Shown: positions 44,093-54,920 of the stretch, in pieces
Numbering within the stretch: the stretch's first letter is position 1
Layout: the number at the start of each line of letters is the position of its first letter
From: Pseudomonadales bacterium
Lineage (GTDB): Bacteria > Pseudomonadota > Gammaproteobacteria > Pseudomonadales > DT-91
Reading direction: 5' to 3'
Assembly: GCA_013215055.1 (NCBI GenBank)
Contig: JABSRQ010000018.1
Coordinates: forward strand, 1,969 to 65,968
Length of the DNA stretch: 64,000 nucleotides
Notes under the pieces: model-generated
Databases searched by the model: none
Told to the model about the DNA's origin: nothing
The model's input: the letters and a program-made list of their open reading frames with translations, nothing else
Made by a program: the position numbers and the translations under genes

Positions 44093-47000
44093 TTATTCTG
44101 CCAATGAAATGGTACTGCCGGCAGAGCTGATGTTGACATCCACTCTTAAGGCCATCTGTTCTTTTAACTCAGAGACATGAGATATAATACCAATGGTGCG
44201 GCCAGCACTTTGTAAATCGATTAAGGTCTTAATCGCCAAATCCAACGATTCCTGATCCAGGGAGCCAAAACCTTCATCGATAAACAATGTATCCAGTTTG
44301 ATACCGCCGGCATAGGCTTGCACCACATCGGATAAACCCAGTGCCAGCGATAAAGCAGCCATAAATGATTCGCCACCTGATAACGTCGCTACCGAGCGGG
44401 TTTTACCGGTATAAGCATCTTCAACTTCCATTTCCAGGCCCGAGGCTTTATTACCTTTGGCACGCTCTTCCTTGCGTATCAGCTGATAGCGGCCCTTGCT
44501 CATCAAGCTTAAACGCTGTGAAGCTAAAATTAATACATCATCTAATAATACCGATAAGACAAAGCGTTGCAGGCTAAGTCGTTGGGTATTATTGCCTGCG
44601 GCAGCATCGGCCAGGGTGCCATAAATACGATATTGTTGATCCAGTGCGGCATTATCTGCTGCGAGTTTTTGTAGCTGTGTCATCAGCTGATTAAGTTGAT
44701 TTAAGCGATTATCTTGCTGCTGCCATAACGTAAAGACATCGTTAAAACGTTGAGAGCAGGCATCAAATTCAGTCTCTAATTGTTCTATATTAGGTTGTTT
44801 AACATCACCTAGATTATTTTTAATTGTGCTAATAGCCGTGTGAGCGCTTAACAGCGCATCGTTAAATTGTTTAATACTATCGGCTAATTGAGTGATCACC
44901 TTATGGCTTAATAAAGCGGCTTGAAAATCCGTATTGTCAGAAAAGCTGGACGTGCATAAATTATCGGCCCATAAAATTTCCTGTGCTTTTTTGCGTTGCT
45001 CTAAAATCTGTAATTGCTGGTCCTGCTCATGGATAGAGGTTTGATGTTGGGTTAATGCCTGTTGTTGCTGATTAAAATCGACCTCGGCCTGTTGCAAGGC
45101 TGAATCCAACGCGGCTTTCTGGTTTTCTTTTGTTTTAATGGCTGTATTTAACGAATTTTCATTGCGGTATTCATCGGGTAAATCCTGTAATAACTGCTGT
45201 TCTTGTTCCAGCGCTACGGCAAGGCGTTGCTGGCTTTCACTGATTTGAGTCTGATTACCACGCCATTGTTCATTAACCTGCTGTTCTTGTGTGTGCTGCT
45301 GTTGTTGCTGTGCCTCTAAACATTGCAATTCTTTTTCCAGCGCCAGAATATGATTCACTTGTTCTTTGCATTGCTGATATTGCTGGCGTATGTCGTCAGT
45401 TGATAACGCGGCATCATCGCCTAAACGCTGCTGTTGTTCTGCTATTTGAGTCTGTAATGCATCTGATGCGGCCTGAATGCCAGCTTGTTGCTGTAACAGG
45501 GTATTAAGCTGGCTTTGGCCGGTTTTAAGTTGCTGCCTAGCGGTTGCTAAGTCTTCTTCACTGACAAATGCTTGCTGCTTTGTGTTGGCCGGTTGTGGGT
45601 GCTCTATGCTACCGCAGACCTGGCAGGGCTCGCCGATAAGCAGTTTTTCCGCCAGCACGGCGGCCTGATTTTGATGCCAGCGCAGAGAAAGCTGATCAAG
45701 ATGTAGCGTGGCTGTATCAACCTGGGCTTGCGCACGTTGTGTCAACTGGCTTAATTTTTCATATTCGCTGTGTTTTTCGTGGCCAGCCTTCAGCAGTTTG
45801 TCGAGTGCAGATTTTTCTTTGCCACGTATCTCTATCACACTTAGCTGCTGTTGCAATACCGCCAGTTGTGCCACCTCAGGTTTGATGGCCTGTATACGTG
45901 CTGTAGCCTTGCTGATGTTACCTTGCACTTCTTTTAGCTGATTTTGCAACTGTTGCTCTGTCTTCTGCTGATCTGTGACGGTTTTCTGCCATTGCTGCTT
46001 TTCTTTGCTGGTGTTTGTCAGCTGCAAAATTTTGGGTTGTAACAACATCAATTGTTGAATCTGACTATGTAATTGCAGCGCCTCTGGCATCGCGGCCTTG
46101 GCATTATCCAGTTGCAGTAAGCTGTTTTCACTGGCCTGCTGTATATGAGTCAGCGAATCCAATAAGGCCTTATGAGCCTGCTGTTTGTGCAGCTGTTCTT
46201 TACCTACTTCCTGCAGTCTATCAAAAACTGGGCGTATTTTTTCGGACAAAACCGCTTTTTGATGGGCCTCTTCTTGGGTTTTTATCTCGGCCTGCTGTGT
46301 GTCTAAAACGTCAAGTCGCTGTTGCTGCTGTTGCAAGTTAATAAACTGTGATTGCAGCTGTTGTCCTGTATCCAGGGCTGTTTTGGCGTTTTCTTTTTCT
46401 TCATTAACTTTATCTTTGGCGGCCAAGGCTTGTTGTTGAGCTTCTTTGGCATCTGTTAAGCATTCGGCGAGATAGGCTTCATCGGCATCATCGTCAAAAC
46501 CGGCACTTTCCAGAAATGCGAGTTTGCGGGTTTTTAACTGCTGATGTTGTTTATTGATATCACTGGCCTGTTCTTTTAAGCCTTCTTCGATACGTTTATA
46601 GATTTGGGTTTGAAACAACTTGCTGAATATCTTCTCTCTATCCGCGGAGTCAGCCATCAGGAATTCACGGAACTTACCTTGCGGCAAGACCATCACCTGG
46701 CGAAATTGATCCACATTTAATCCGGTCACATCTTCGATGAATTTGGTCGCTTCCGTCGCTTTTTTGGCCACTAAAAGTGTAATCTGGCCATCTTTAGCGA
46801 TTTTCTCCAGTGTTGCCTCGGTTTTTCGTTCGGTGGTGCCTTCGCCCCGCTTTTTATTGATCAGCTGTGTGGGCAGACGTTTGATTCGATATTGATCTTC
46901 CCCCAGCGTGAATGTCAGCTCAACTTCGGTGAGCACATCATTATCGGCAAAATCACAGCGCATCGCGGTCGCTTCACGCTCCTTGCTGGTTGTGCTGCCA

Positions 47001-47158
47001 TAAAGGGCAAAACAAATCGCATCTAATATCGAGCTTTTACCGGCACCGGTAGGCCCATTAATAAGAAATAACGGGTTCTCACCCAATAACGTGAAGTCTA
47101 TAACTTCGCGGCCTGCAAAAGGTCCAAAGGCTTGCAAACTCAGCTTAATAGGCTTCAT
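44093..47158 (-). CDS. sbcC: SbcC exonuclease ATPase subunit
   Basis: 1021 residues, preceded by GGAGGTGAGCGC. SMC-like layout: Walker A GPTGAGKSSILDAICFALYG at about 35-54, two long glutamine-rich coiled coils with a zinc hook (Cys512 and Cys515 in EPCQVCGS) at the tip, then ABC signature LSGGESFMAALSLALGL and Walker B LDTLFIDEGFGSLD. With SbcD it forms the nuclease that cleaves hairpins and protein-blocked DNA ends. The start overlaps the SbcD stop by four bases (ATGA), giving coupled translation. Length is typical (E. coli 1048). Confidence 0.96.
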   Translation of the reverse strand: MKPIKLSLQAFGPFAGREVIDFTLLGENPLFLINGPTGAGKSSILDAICFALYGSTTSKEREATAMRCDFADNDVLTEVELTFTLGEDQYRIKRLPTQLINKKRGEGTTERKTEATLEKIAKDGQITLLVAKKATEATKFIEDVTGLNVDQFRQVMVLPQGKFREFLMADSADREKIFSKLFQTQIYKRIEEGLKEQASDINKQHQQLKTRKLAFLESAGFDDDADEAYLAECLTDAKEAQQQALAAKDKVNEEKENAKTALDTGQQLQSQFINLQQQQQRLDVLDTQQAEIKTQEEAHQKAVLSEKIRPVFDRLQEVGKEQLHKQQAHKALLDSLTHIQQASENSLLQLDNAKAAMPEALQLHSQIQQLMLLQPKILQLTNTSKEKQQWQKTVTDQQKTEQQLQNQLKEVQGNISKATARIQAIKPEVAQLAVLQQQLSVIEIRGKEKSALDKLLKAGHEKHSEYEKLSQLTQRAQAQVDTATLHLDQLSLRWHQNQAAVLAEKLLIGEPCQVCGSIEHPQPANTKQQAFVSEEDLATARQQLKTGQSQLNTLLQQQAGIQAASDALQTQIAEQQQRLGDDAALSTDDIRQQYQQCKEQVNHILALEKELQCLEAQQQQQHTQEQQVNEQWRGNQTQISESQQRLAVALEQEQQLLQDLPDEYRNENSLNTAIKTKENQKAALDSALQQAEVDFNQQQQALTQHQTSIHEQDQQLQILEQRKKAQEILWADNLCTSSFSDNTDFQAALLSHKVITQLADSIKQFNDALLSAHTAISTIKNNLGDVKQPNIEQLETEFDACSQRFNDVFTLWQQQDNRLNQLNQLMTQLQKLAADNAALDQQYRIYGTLADAAAGNNTQRLSLQRFVLSVLLDDVLILASQRLSLMSKGRYQLIRKEERAKGNKASGLEMEVEDAYTGKTRSVATLSGGESFMAALSLALGLSDVVQAYAGGIKLDTLFIDEGFGSLDQESLDLAIKTLIDLQSAGRTIGIISHVSELKEQMALRVDVNISSAGSTISLAE

Positions 47159-48312
47159 GCGCTCACCTCCGATTGTCGCAGGCCATCGATAACCCCGGCC
47201 AACGCATCCTGCTGTTCCTGGTCTAAATCATTACCGGTGGTTTGATTAAAGAAATCTTTAAACATATCGACTTCTGAGCGTTTTAATTGCTCACGTTTAA
47301 GGCTTTGTAGCGGTTTATCGCTGATTAAACCGGTTTTTTCCAGATGTAGAACATTTTTATACACCTGGCGTAATTTACCCATCGCATCGAGGATGGCGTG
47401 TTTATCTGTCAAGCGTATCAACAAGTAATCATCGCTGTTTTTATCGTTGAGACCTGATTGTAATAACTGTTCCAACTCACCTTCGAGAATACGCATATCC
47501 CGCTGTGCTTTAAGAGGGAGCGATTGATGGGTAAATGTTCCTTCATCATTCACTTCAACCAGCGTGACGGCTTTTTTTTGTGTCACTTCGGAAAAGCTGT
47601 ATTTCAAAATAGAGCCGCTGTATCGAATGTTTTTATCTCCCCGATATTGCGGGCTATGTAAATGTCCCAACGCAACATAGTCAAAGGCCAACATCGGTGC
47701 AAAATCGACTCTATCGGCACCCCCTATAGAGAGTGGGCGTTCTGATTCCGATTCTTCGGCGCCATCAACAAAACAGTGGCTGATCAAGACATTATTGGCC
47801 TGGGGGTCGAATTCAGCATGTTGGCTTATTTTTGCACAAATCAAGCTGTGGGCATCGTTATGGTTTTTAATCGTGTTTTCGGTGAAACAATGGCGGGCCT
47901 GTTCCGGGTCGTTATAGGGAATACCGTAGAAGTTCACCGCAATGCCTGACTTTCCGGTAAGGTTTATAGGTTTGTTGATGTCGTTTAAATCAGAAAATAT
48001 ATATAAACCGCTTTCAGATAAATGCTTGGAAGCAAAACCCAGTCGTTGTGCACTGTCATGATTACCGGGAATCAATAAAATCGGAATGCCTAAATCGATA
48101 CCGATGCGTTGAAAGATCTCATCCAATAATGCCACTGCAGCGGCAGGGGGCACGGAACGGTCGTAGAGGTCGCCGGCAATCACCAGGGCATCGATGTTTT
48201 CAGTTTGCATATAATCGATGATCTGTTCCAGTACATGGGCCTGATCTTCCAATAAAGAGACATTATGGAATTGGCGGCCAATATGCCAATCGGAGGTGTG
48301 CAGGAATTTCAT
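47155..48312 (-). CDS. sbcD: SbcD exonuclease nuclease subunit
   Basis: 385 residues from the ATG at 48312 (GGATGACATC precedes it; the frame opens at 48324). Calcineurin-type phosphoesterase: motifs FLHTSDWHIGR (about 3-13), IAGDLYDRSVP, PGNHDSAQRL, then ISHCFVDGA and ALGHLHSPQ. These bind two manganese ions and cut DNA hairpins together with SbcC. The C-terminal 90 residues form the SbcC-contact region. First gene of the sbcDC operon. Confidence 0.96.
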   Translation of the reverse strand: MKFLHTSDWHIGRQFHNVSLLEDQAHVLEQIIDYMQTENIDALVIAGDLYDRSVPPAAAVALLDEIFQRIGIDLGIPILLIPGNHDSAQRLGFASKHLSESGLYIFSDLNDINKPINLTGKSGIAVNFYGIPYNDPEQARHCFTENTIKNHNDAHSLICAKISQHAEFDPQANNVLISHCFVDGAEESESERPLSIGGADRVDFAPMLAFDYVALGHLHSPQYRGDKNIRYSGSILKYSFSEVTQKKAVTLVEVNDEGTFTHQSLPLKAQRDMRILEGELEQLLQSGLNDKNSDDYLLIRLTDKHAILDAMGKLRQVYKNVLHLEKTGLISDKPLQSLKREQLKRSEVDMFKDFFNQTTGNDLDQEQQDALAGVIDGLRQSEVSA

Positions 48313-48452
48313 GATGTCATCCATTGAATAAATAAGGGTTAATAAACAGCCCTATTAAGAACAAAGCATTATAACGCCAATAAAACCGTACAAACAGCTA
48401 AGATACACAAAGTGAGCTAATCTTAAGGCAGTTGCTGGTCTTGGGTTGATTT

Positions 48453-51400
48453 GTGTTTAAACAGCTTTTTACTTTAAAGGGGTTAGAATTTCTAATACCT
48501 GGCAAAAGCTCTTTTGCCAGTGTGTTTTTCCTGTGTTTTATATCATCAACGTCGTGGGTTTTTGCCCAGGAAAAAAATCTCGATTTTAACGTCGAAGAAC
48601 AAGCCTGGTTGCAGCAACATGACTCGATTACCTTAATCACTCATTCCAATTTCCTGCCTTTTTATTTTAAAGATGCCGATGGCACTCAGAGCGGTATTTT
48701 GTCAGAGATCGCTGATGCGATAAAAGCGCAAACAGGATTAACGGTGATTACACATACCGGTAACTGGCTTGAGGACATTGACGCGGTTAAAAATGGCACA
48801 CTCGATGGCGTATGGGCTGGCTCAGATTCACTAGCCAAAACCCACGGTTTTCAAGTTACCGATAAACCGTTATCCAATTTACCGCTGGCTTTTTTTGCGC
48901 ATAAAAACAGTTTGCTGCAAATGAATGATTTGGCGGATCTTGCCGATAGCGATTTAATAATTATTAAAGGTTATGAAACCTCTGAAAAAATGCTGGCTGA
49001 CATTCCAGCCTATCGATCCTTGGTGCGTATGGATAATTATGCGCAGGTGATTAAACGTTTAAAAGACGATAGTCAGGCTGTATTTATCGGCAATATCGTC
49101 TTTAACTACCGCATTCATCATAAACCGGGCCTGCCTTTTAAACTGATTTATGTCTCCGATGTTAATTATGACGTCTATATGCAGTTTTCAGCTGAAGCCA
49201 GAATTTTACGCAATATATTAAATAAGGCTTTGGCTAAAATTGGCGATGGCCGTATTCAAGCCATCATCTCTCAATGGCTAAACTTACCGCAAACGTTTAG
49301 CAATGCTCTATTAAGTACCGATGAAAGGCGTTGGCTGCAGACACAAGCTAAAATTCGCCTAGGTTTTGCTAGAGGTTATGAACCTTTTGTTATTGAGGAT
49401 AAACACGGTAATGTCACCGGCGTGATACCGGATCTGGTTAAACGTATTGAGGCTTTATTGGGTATTGAGGTTGAGCTGGTGATTGAGACTATTCCCATCT
49501 TACAGGCCTTAAGAAAACAAGGTTTATTGCAGGGTTATCTGGCTATCACCGAACAACGTATTAAAGACAATGGCATGCTTAAAGGTGGTCTTATCGGTGA
49601 ATCACAGCAGGTGTTGTATAGCCGAACCGGAGAGAATTTAAATCGTGAACAGTTTTCTCGGTTACAAGGAAAGCGTATAGCGGTTGTCAAGGCATCTCAA
49701 TCGCTGGATGATCTGAAAAGCATGCAGTTGGATAATCAGTTGTTTCCCGTCGGCTCGGCTAAAGATGGTTTTAATCTGATATTAGAGCAAAAGGTGGACT
49801 ACTTTTATGGCCTCTCTACCGATAATTATTACATTATCAAACACAACCTTCTGGGGATAAAACCGCTGTATATTGATAGTCAAAACACACATAAATATTT
49901 TGTGGCTGTTAATCCTGATCAGCCGATATTAGCGGGTTTATTAAGCACCATTTTTGATCAACAATTAAAAACGGAAGTCCCAGAGTTGATAGCCAAGTGG
50001 AGCCACTTTGACAGCCGTCAAATTCGCCGTGATTTAAGTGCGGAGCAACAGCAGTGGATTAAACAATTACCACGGTTAAAAATAGCGGTGAGTCGTACCG
50101 TGCCACCACTTGAATATATTGATGATGCCGGGAAATTTTCGGGTATTAATGCCGATTATATTGCCATTATGAGCCAGCGTTTGGGTTTTAAGGTTGAAGC
50201 TGTACCTAGCATTCATCAGCATGATGCCTATAAACGTTTAATGAATGGTGAGCTGGATATCGGGTTTTTATTAAACCCCAATATTAGAGGCAGCAAACAT
50301 TTACGTTTCAGTCGCAGTATTTTCCAATCGCCGTTGGTTTTGGTGACCAAGAAAAAAACCTTATTGATTAATGATTTATCACAATTTAATGACCGCCTGC
50401 TGGCTATTGTAAAAAATACACCGGCCCATAGTTTAATAAAAGAAAAATTTCCGCTGCAAGATTTTATATTAGTTAACAATGTTGAAGAAGGTTTGCAGGC
50501 CGTGATTGATGATAAGGCACAGGGTATTTTTGCCAGCTCAATCTTCTTGGCATATCAATTACAGCGTAATAAATATGTTGATCTACATATCGCGTTGAGT
50601 ACGGCGCATCTTTATCATATGTATATAGCGGTCAAAAAAGAGTTAGCGCCGTTATTACCCTTATTGGAATCCTCATTAGCGAGTTTTTCGGAACAGGAAA
50701 AACGTCTGATATTTGAAAAATGGGTCTCGATCAGAGAAACGTCGCCTATAGATTGGCAGCAAGTCATGTTGTGGTCGTCTTTATTGGCTGCGGTGGTGCT
50801 GCTATTTATGGCCAGTTTTATTTACTGGAATCATAAATTAAAACAGGCCCTGGATGATGCGCGCAGGCATAGGGAAATTGCCGAACAGGCGAGTTTTTCA
50901 AAAAGCACTTTCTTAGCCAATATGTCGCATGAAATTCGCACGCCATTAAATGCGGTATTGGGTTTTTCCGAACTACTGCAAAAAGCCCCTAATCAAACAC
51001 CCGAACAGTTGGAATCTTTACATATAATTAATACCGCTGGCAGTCATTTATTGGCGTTAATTAATGATATTCTGGATATTTCAAAAATTGAGGCCGGCCA
51101 GCAAAAGTGCATCAATAGCGATTTTGATTTGCATCAACTGCTGAGGGAGTTGCAGTCCTTGTTTCTGAGCCGCTGCACGGGAAAAGGCTTAAAAATGCAG
51201 TGTGCTCATATGGAAGAAGTCCCGCGGTTTATTCATGCTGATGAAGGTAAATTACGCCAAATTTTGATTAATTTATTAGGTAACGCCATTAAGTTTACCG
51301 ATAGAGGACACATCGAATGTCAGATGCATTCAAAGCCATTAGAAGATCAAAAAATAAAGATTGTTATCGATATTATCGATCAGGGGCGAGGCATTAAAAA

Positions 51401-52478
51401 GCAGGAAAAGCACAAGGTTTTTTCGAGTTATGAACAAACGGAATCCGGCATCAATCGTTCCGAAGGCACCGGCTTAGGCTTGGCGATTAGCCGGGCCTAT
51501 GCGCGTATGATGTTTGGCGATATTACGTTTACCAGTGAGGTGGGAGTGGGTTCAACCTTTAGCCTGAGCTTTGTTGTTAGCCAGGCGGAAGCCATAGAGG
51601 TTGATGAGGTCCATCAGATTGTCGGTTTTGAGCAGGATGTTTCCGGTTTAAGTATTTTGATTGTGGATGATCATGCCCATAACCGTCTTTTATTACAGCG
51701 TATTCTTGAACCCATAGGGTTTACGATTTTACAGGCAGAAAATGGTTTGCAGGCCGTTGATGCTTTTCATCAATTTTTTCCGGATTTGATTTTAATGGAT
51801 AAACGCATGCCGGTGATGGATGGGGTGGAAGCGACACAAATGATTAAAAAAACCGAAGCCGGCGCTAAAACCCCGGTAGTGTTTATCAGTGCACACGCCT
51901 TTGTGAATGAACAGGCAGATATTATAGAGAAGGGCGGTGATGGTTTTATCTGCAAACCCTTTCGCCAACAAGAATTATTAAGTTGTATCGCAAGCTTATT
52001 GCAATTAAACCCGGTTACACAGCTGATCGCTCAACCCAACGCCGCATTAGCCCCGCCGGTATCTCATCCAGAGCAAGAGAACGGTGAAGGGCGGGTGTTG
52101 ATTGTTGATGACAATCCGGTTAACCGTACCTTATTACATCGCATCATGAATCAGGCGGGTTATCAATGCCATGAAGCCGAAGATGGTCAACAGGCATTAA
52201 AAGATTATTGGCAGTGGTATCCAGATATCATGTTATTAGATATACAAATGCCGGTGATGAACGGCTATGAAGTGTTACAGAATTTATCTGCTGCAGATAA
52301 ACAACGCTGCCCCATTATTGCGGTGACGGCAAGTCATGATGAGGCCGAAAATAAAAAGCTGATTTCCCTGGGGGCAAGCGCGGTCTGTGAAAAACCGTAT
52401 AATAGTGAAAAAATTAAACAGCTGGTGTCTTTTCATCTGCAAAACCACGATGCTCCCAGATCCCATCGCGTTGTCTAG
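48453..52478 (+). CDS. Hybrid sensor histidine kinase with three solute-binding (SBP_bac_3) sensor domains
   Basis: 1341 residues from a GTG start. A signal segment (about 20-38) is followed by three tandem periplasmic solute-binding-type domains: about 45-275 (ITLITHSNFLPFYFKDADG), 290-530 (IRLGFARGYEPFVIEDKHGN) and 545-765 (LKIAVSRTVPPLEYIDDAGK). A membrane helix (about 769-795) leads into HisKA with His826 (SHEIRTPLNA), a HATPase (NLLGNAIKFT, DQGRGI, GTGLGLAISRAY) and two receivers with Asp1116 (MDKRMP) and Asp1263 (LDIQMP). There is no HPt. It is an EvgS/BvgS-like sensor with three modules instead of two. The TonB receptor 170 bases downstream on the same strand is a plausible target or partner. 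Confidence 0.94.
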   Translation: MFKQLFTLKGLEFLIPGKSSFASVFFLCFISSTSWVFAQEKNLDFNVEEQAWLQQHDSITLITHSNFLPFYFKDADGTQSGILSEIADAIKAQTGLTVITHTGNWLEDIDAVKNGTLDGVWAGSDSLAKTHGFQVTDKPLSNLPLAFFAHKNSLLQMNDLADLADSDLIIIKGYETSEKMLADIPAYRSLVRMDNYAQVIKRLKDDSQAVFIGNIVFNYRIHHKPGLPFKLIYVSDVNYDVYMQFSAEARILRNILNKALAKIGDGRIQAIISQWLNLPQTFSNALLSTDERRWLQTQAKIRLGFARGYEPFVIEDKHGNVTGVIPDLVKRIEALLGIEVELVIETIPILQALRKQGLLQGYLAITEQRIKDNGMLKGGLIGESQQVLYSRTGENLNREQFSRLQGKRIAVVKASQSLDDLKSMQLDNQLFPVGSAKDGFNLILEQKVDYFYGLSTDNYYIIKHNLLGIKPLYIDSQNTHKYFVAVNPDQPILAGLLSTIFDQQLKTEVPELIAKWSHFDSRQIRRDLSAEQQQWIKQLPRLKIAVSRTVPPLEYIDDAGKFSGINADYIAIMSQRLGFKVEAVPSIHQHDAYKRLMNGELDIGFLLNPNIRGSKHLRFSRSIFQSPLVLVTKKKTLLINDLSQFNDRLLAIVKNTPAHSLIKEKFPLQDFILVNNVEEGLQAVIDDKAQGIFASSIFLAYQLQRNKYVDLHIALSTAHLYHMYIAVKKELAPLLPLLESSLASFSEQEKRLIFEKWVSIRETSPIDWQQVMLWSSLLAAVVLLFMASFIYWNHKLKQALDDARRHREIAEQASFSKSTFLANMSHEIRTPLNAVLGFSELLQKAPNQTPEQLESLHIINTAGSHLLALINDILDISKIEAGQQKCINSDFDLHQLLRELQSLFLSRCTGKGLKMQCAHMEEVPRFIHADEGKLRQILINLLGNAIKFTDRGHIECQMHSKPLEDQKIKIVIDIIDQGRGIKKQEKHKVFSSYEQTESGINRSEGTGLGLAISRAYARMMFGDITFTSEVGVGSTFSLSFVVSQAEAIEVDEVHQIVGFEQDVSGLSILIVDDHAHNRLLLQRILEPIGFTILQAENGLQAVDAFHQFFPDLILMDKRMPVMDGVEATQMIKKTEAGAKTPVVFISAHAFVNEQADIIEKGGDGFICKPFRQQELLSCIASLLQLNPVTQLIAQPNAALAPPVSHPEQENGEGRVLIVDDNPVNRTLLHRIMNQAGYQCHEAEDGQQALKDYWQWYPDIMLLDIQMPVMNGYEVLQNLSAADKQRCPIIAVTASHDEAENKKLISLGASAVCEKPYNSEKIKQLVSFHLQNHDAPRSHRVV

Positions 52479-52651
52479 CTTTTCCCGCATTATACTTTTT
52501 ATGTTTTTGCCAAGCTAAAATTCTTCTAAAAGAAAAATAGGCTTAAAACTAAAACGTATTTAAAAACACTAAATGTATATTTTTCATACATTAAACGTGC
52601 GCTTTATTATTCTCACCTATACTCTGTTTACACACGTCAAAGAGTATATTG

Positions 52652-54817
52652 ATGATGCCTACACCTGCTAGATTTCCCTTATTTATTCTTATAGCGCTTG
52701 CCTTTTTTGTTGAAAAAAACACCTTCGCCGCCGATGACAGTTTGATGTTGGAAGAGGTGATTGTCACCGCACAAAAACGTGAAGAAAGCCTGCAAGAATT
52801 ACCTATCGCCGTATCAGTTTTTAATGCTGATATGCTCAATGATACCGGCATTACCCACGTTTCTGAAATTGCCATGCAAACCCCGGGTTTTGCGATGGGG
52901 CAATTTAATATGGGCCAGCCGCAATTTTATATCCGCGGCATAGGTTCCAATGAAGAAGGCCCGGGAGGAGACCCCTCGGTTGTGGTCTTTGTTGATGAGG
53001 TGTATTTAGGCCGACCTTCGGCCAGTGCATTTGAGTTATTTGATTTGCAGCGCATAGAAATATTACGGGGGCCGCAGGGCACTTTATTTGGTAAAAATGC
53101 CTCCGGCGGTGCCATCAATGTGGTGACTAAAAAACCCAGTGATTCATTTTCTAGCAAGCTGCGTATGAAAGCCGGGAATATTGGCCAGAAAGGATTTGAT
53201 GGCTATGTTACAGGCCCTATTGCAGTACCTATAGCTGCAAGTTTTGCATTTAGCCATAATCAACATGACGGCTATGTGACCAGTATTGTTAACGGTGAAG
53301 AATTTCAGGATAAAAACGCGACTGCGGCCAGAGCCTCTTTTCGTTATTTCGCCGATGAGGATCTGGAAATTCTTTTTTCAGCCGATATGTCTTCCGATGA
53401 TGCGGTGAGTTCAGGGCGAAAACCTCGAGGTGGCGCGTTAGAGGCAACGCTGGAGGCTTTATATCCGGGTATTTCAGCACAGCATTACACCACCGGGTCT
53501 GAGTTCCCAGGTCTGCAAGATCGTACCTTATGGGGCACCAACTTACGCATTAATCTGGATACTGATTTTGCATTATTGACCTCGATTACCGCTTACCGAC
53601 AAAGTGAATGGCATGAAGCGACAGATATCTTGGGTATGCCGGTTATTAATCCGGCCAATTTTTTTATTGCCAATTTTGTGGATGAAGACGCCGATCAATT
53701 TTCTCAGGAATTACGGCTTTCCAATATCGGTGATGGTCTGTTAACGCATTGGGTGGTCGGCATTTTTTATATGCATGAAGAAACCCTGCGCCGTGAAGAA
53801 TTTCCATTGAACAGTATAGATGACTCCCAAGATTGGGATACGATAATCGGTGATGGAGAAACCGATAATTATGCGATTTTTGCCCAGGCTACTTGGGCTT
53901 TACATGAGCATTGGCAATTGGTTACCGGCATACGTTATACCCGAGATGATAAAAAAATCGCCTGGGATGGCAGTGGCGGTATTGCTTTTATCCCGGAGCC
54001 TTATTCGGCTGAAAATGAAGATAGCTGGAGTGAACCTACCTATAAATTATCGCTGGATTATCGCCCCAATGATAATTGGATGACCTATTTTAGTTATGCC
54101 ACCGGTTTTAAAAGTGGCGGCTTTCCGGGGCAGCCCGCTAACGAGTTTGCGGCTTTATCATCATTTGAACCGGAATTATCAAGTTCTTTTGAAGTGGGTT
54201 TTAAAGGCGATTATTTTGATAACAGCTTAAGGGTCAATTTGGCCATATTTTCGGCAATATATAAAGATTTTCAAGAGTTGTTAACCATTATTGATCCCGA
54301 CACCGGTTTATTACGTACGTTAACCACCAATGCGGCTGAAGTGGGTAGCGACGGGGTTGAGCTGGAATTAAACTGGTTAATAGGTGGTGATTTTTTACTC
54401 ACGGGAACAGCGGCTTATTTAGATTCTACCTATAACGCCTATACCGATCATGAAGAACGAGTAGGAAAGCAAACCCGTAATGCACCCAAGAATAGTTACT
54501 CTTTGGCTGGCGATTATCGCCTGAGCTTATCCGAGGCCCGTTATCTTAATTTCAGACTGGAATATGCCTATAAAGATATTGCCTATCAGGAACCGGATAA
54601 TGTTGAAAAATACGCGATTCCTGAATATGCACTGATTAATGCCATCGTTGCTTTTAAATTGGATGATGCCTGGGAATTTACCGCCTGGGTCAAAAACCTG
54701 GCCGAGGAAGAATACCTGGCGCATAATTATCCCTTACCGCTCACCGAAGATGGGCCGGGTATCAGTGGTTTTCCTAGAATGTACGGCCTCAGCGTTAATT
54801 ATAATTTTGCCGAATAA
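52652..54817 (+). CDS. TonB-dependent outer-membrane receptor
   Basis: 721 residues from ATG 52652. The signal peptide ends near TFAAD, and a TonB box-like sequence EEVIVTAQKREESLQ follows. The plug domain (about 45-160) has YIRGIGSNEEGPGGDPSVVV and IEILRGPQGTLFGKNASGGA. The barrel ends in the expected aromatic pattern MYGLSVNYNF. The plug type (VTAQKREESLQELP, FGKNASGGAINVVTKKP) is that of the large receptor group typical of Cellvibrio/Sphingomonas-like bacteria, which take up organic compounds as well as iron complexes. The ligand is unknown. It follows a three-domain solute sensor kinase. Confidence 0.93.
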   Translation: MMPTPARFPLFILIALAFFVEKNTFAADDSLMLEEVIVTAQKREESLQELPIAVSVFNADMLNDTGITHVSEIAMQTPGFAMGQFNMGQPQFYIRGIGSNEEGPGGDPSVVVFVDEVYLGRPSASAFELFDLQRIEILRGPQGTLFGKNASGGAINVVTKKPSDSFSSKLRMKAGNIGQKGFDGYVTGPIAVPIAASFAFSHNQHDGYVTSIVNGEEFQDKNATAARASFRYFADEDLEILFSADMSSDDAVSSGRKPRGGALEATLEALYPGISAQHYTTGSEFPGLQDRTLWGTNLRINLDTDFALLTSITAYRQSEWHEATDILGMPVINPANFFIANFVDEDADQFSQELRLSNIGDGLLTHWVVGIFYMHEETLRREEFPLNSIDDSQDWDTIIGDGETDNYAIFAQATWALHEHWQLVTGIRYTRDDKKIAWDGSGGIAFIPEPYSAENEDSWSEPTYKLSLDYRPNDNWMTYFSYATGFKSGGFPGQPANEFAALSSFEPELSSSFEVGFKGDYFDNSLRVNLAIFSAIYKDFQELLTIIDPDTGLLRTLTTNAAEVGSDGVELELNWLIGGDFLLTGTAAYLDSTYNAYTDHEERVGKQTRNAPKNSYSLAGDYRLSLSEARYLNFRLEYAYKDIAYQEPDNVEKYAIPEYALINAIVAFKLDDAWEFTAWVKNLAEEEYLAHNYPLPLTEDGPGISGFPRMYGLSVNYNFAE

Positions 54818-54920
54818 TCGGACGTTAGCCAAATGGCTTAGCCCATTTTTTAGCTCTTAGACCTATGCAGTTATTATAACAAAAAACATACACTTGCTCC
54901 TATAGACATTGGAGCCAGTT

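Noticed and set aside
45289-46341. Plus-strand frames rich in C, V and A inside sbcC
   Set aside because: Shadows of the glutamine-rich coiled coil of SbcC on the opposite strand.
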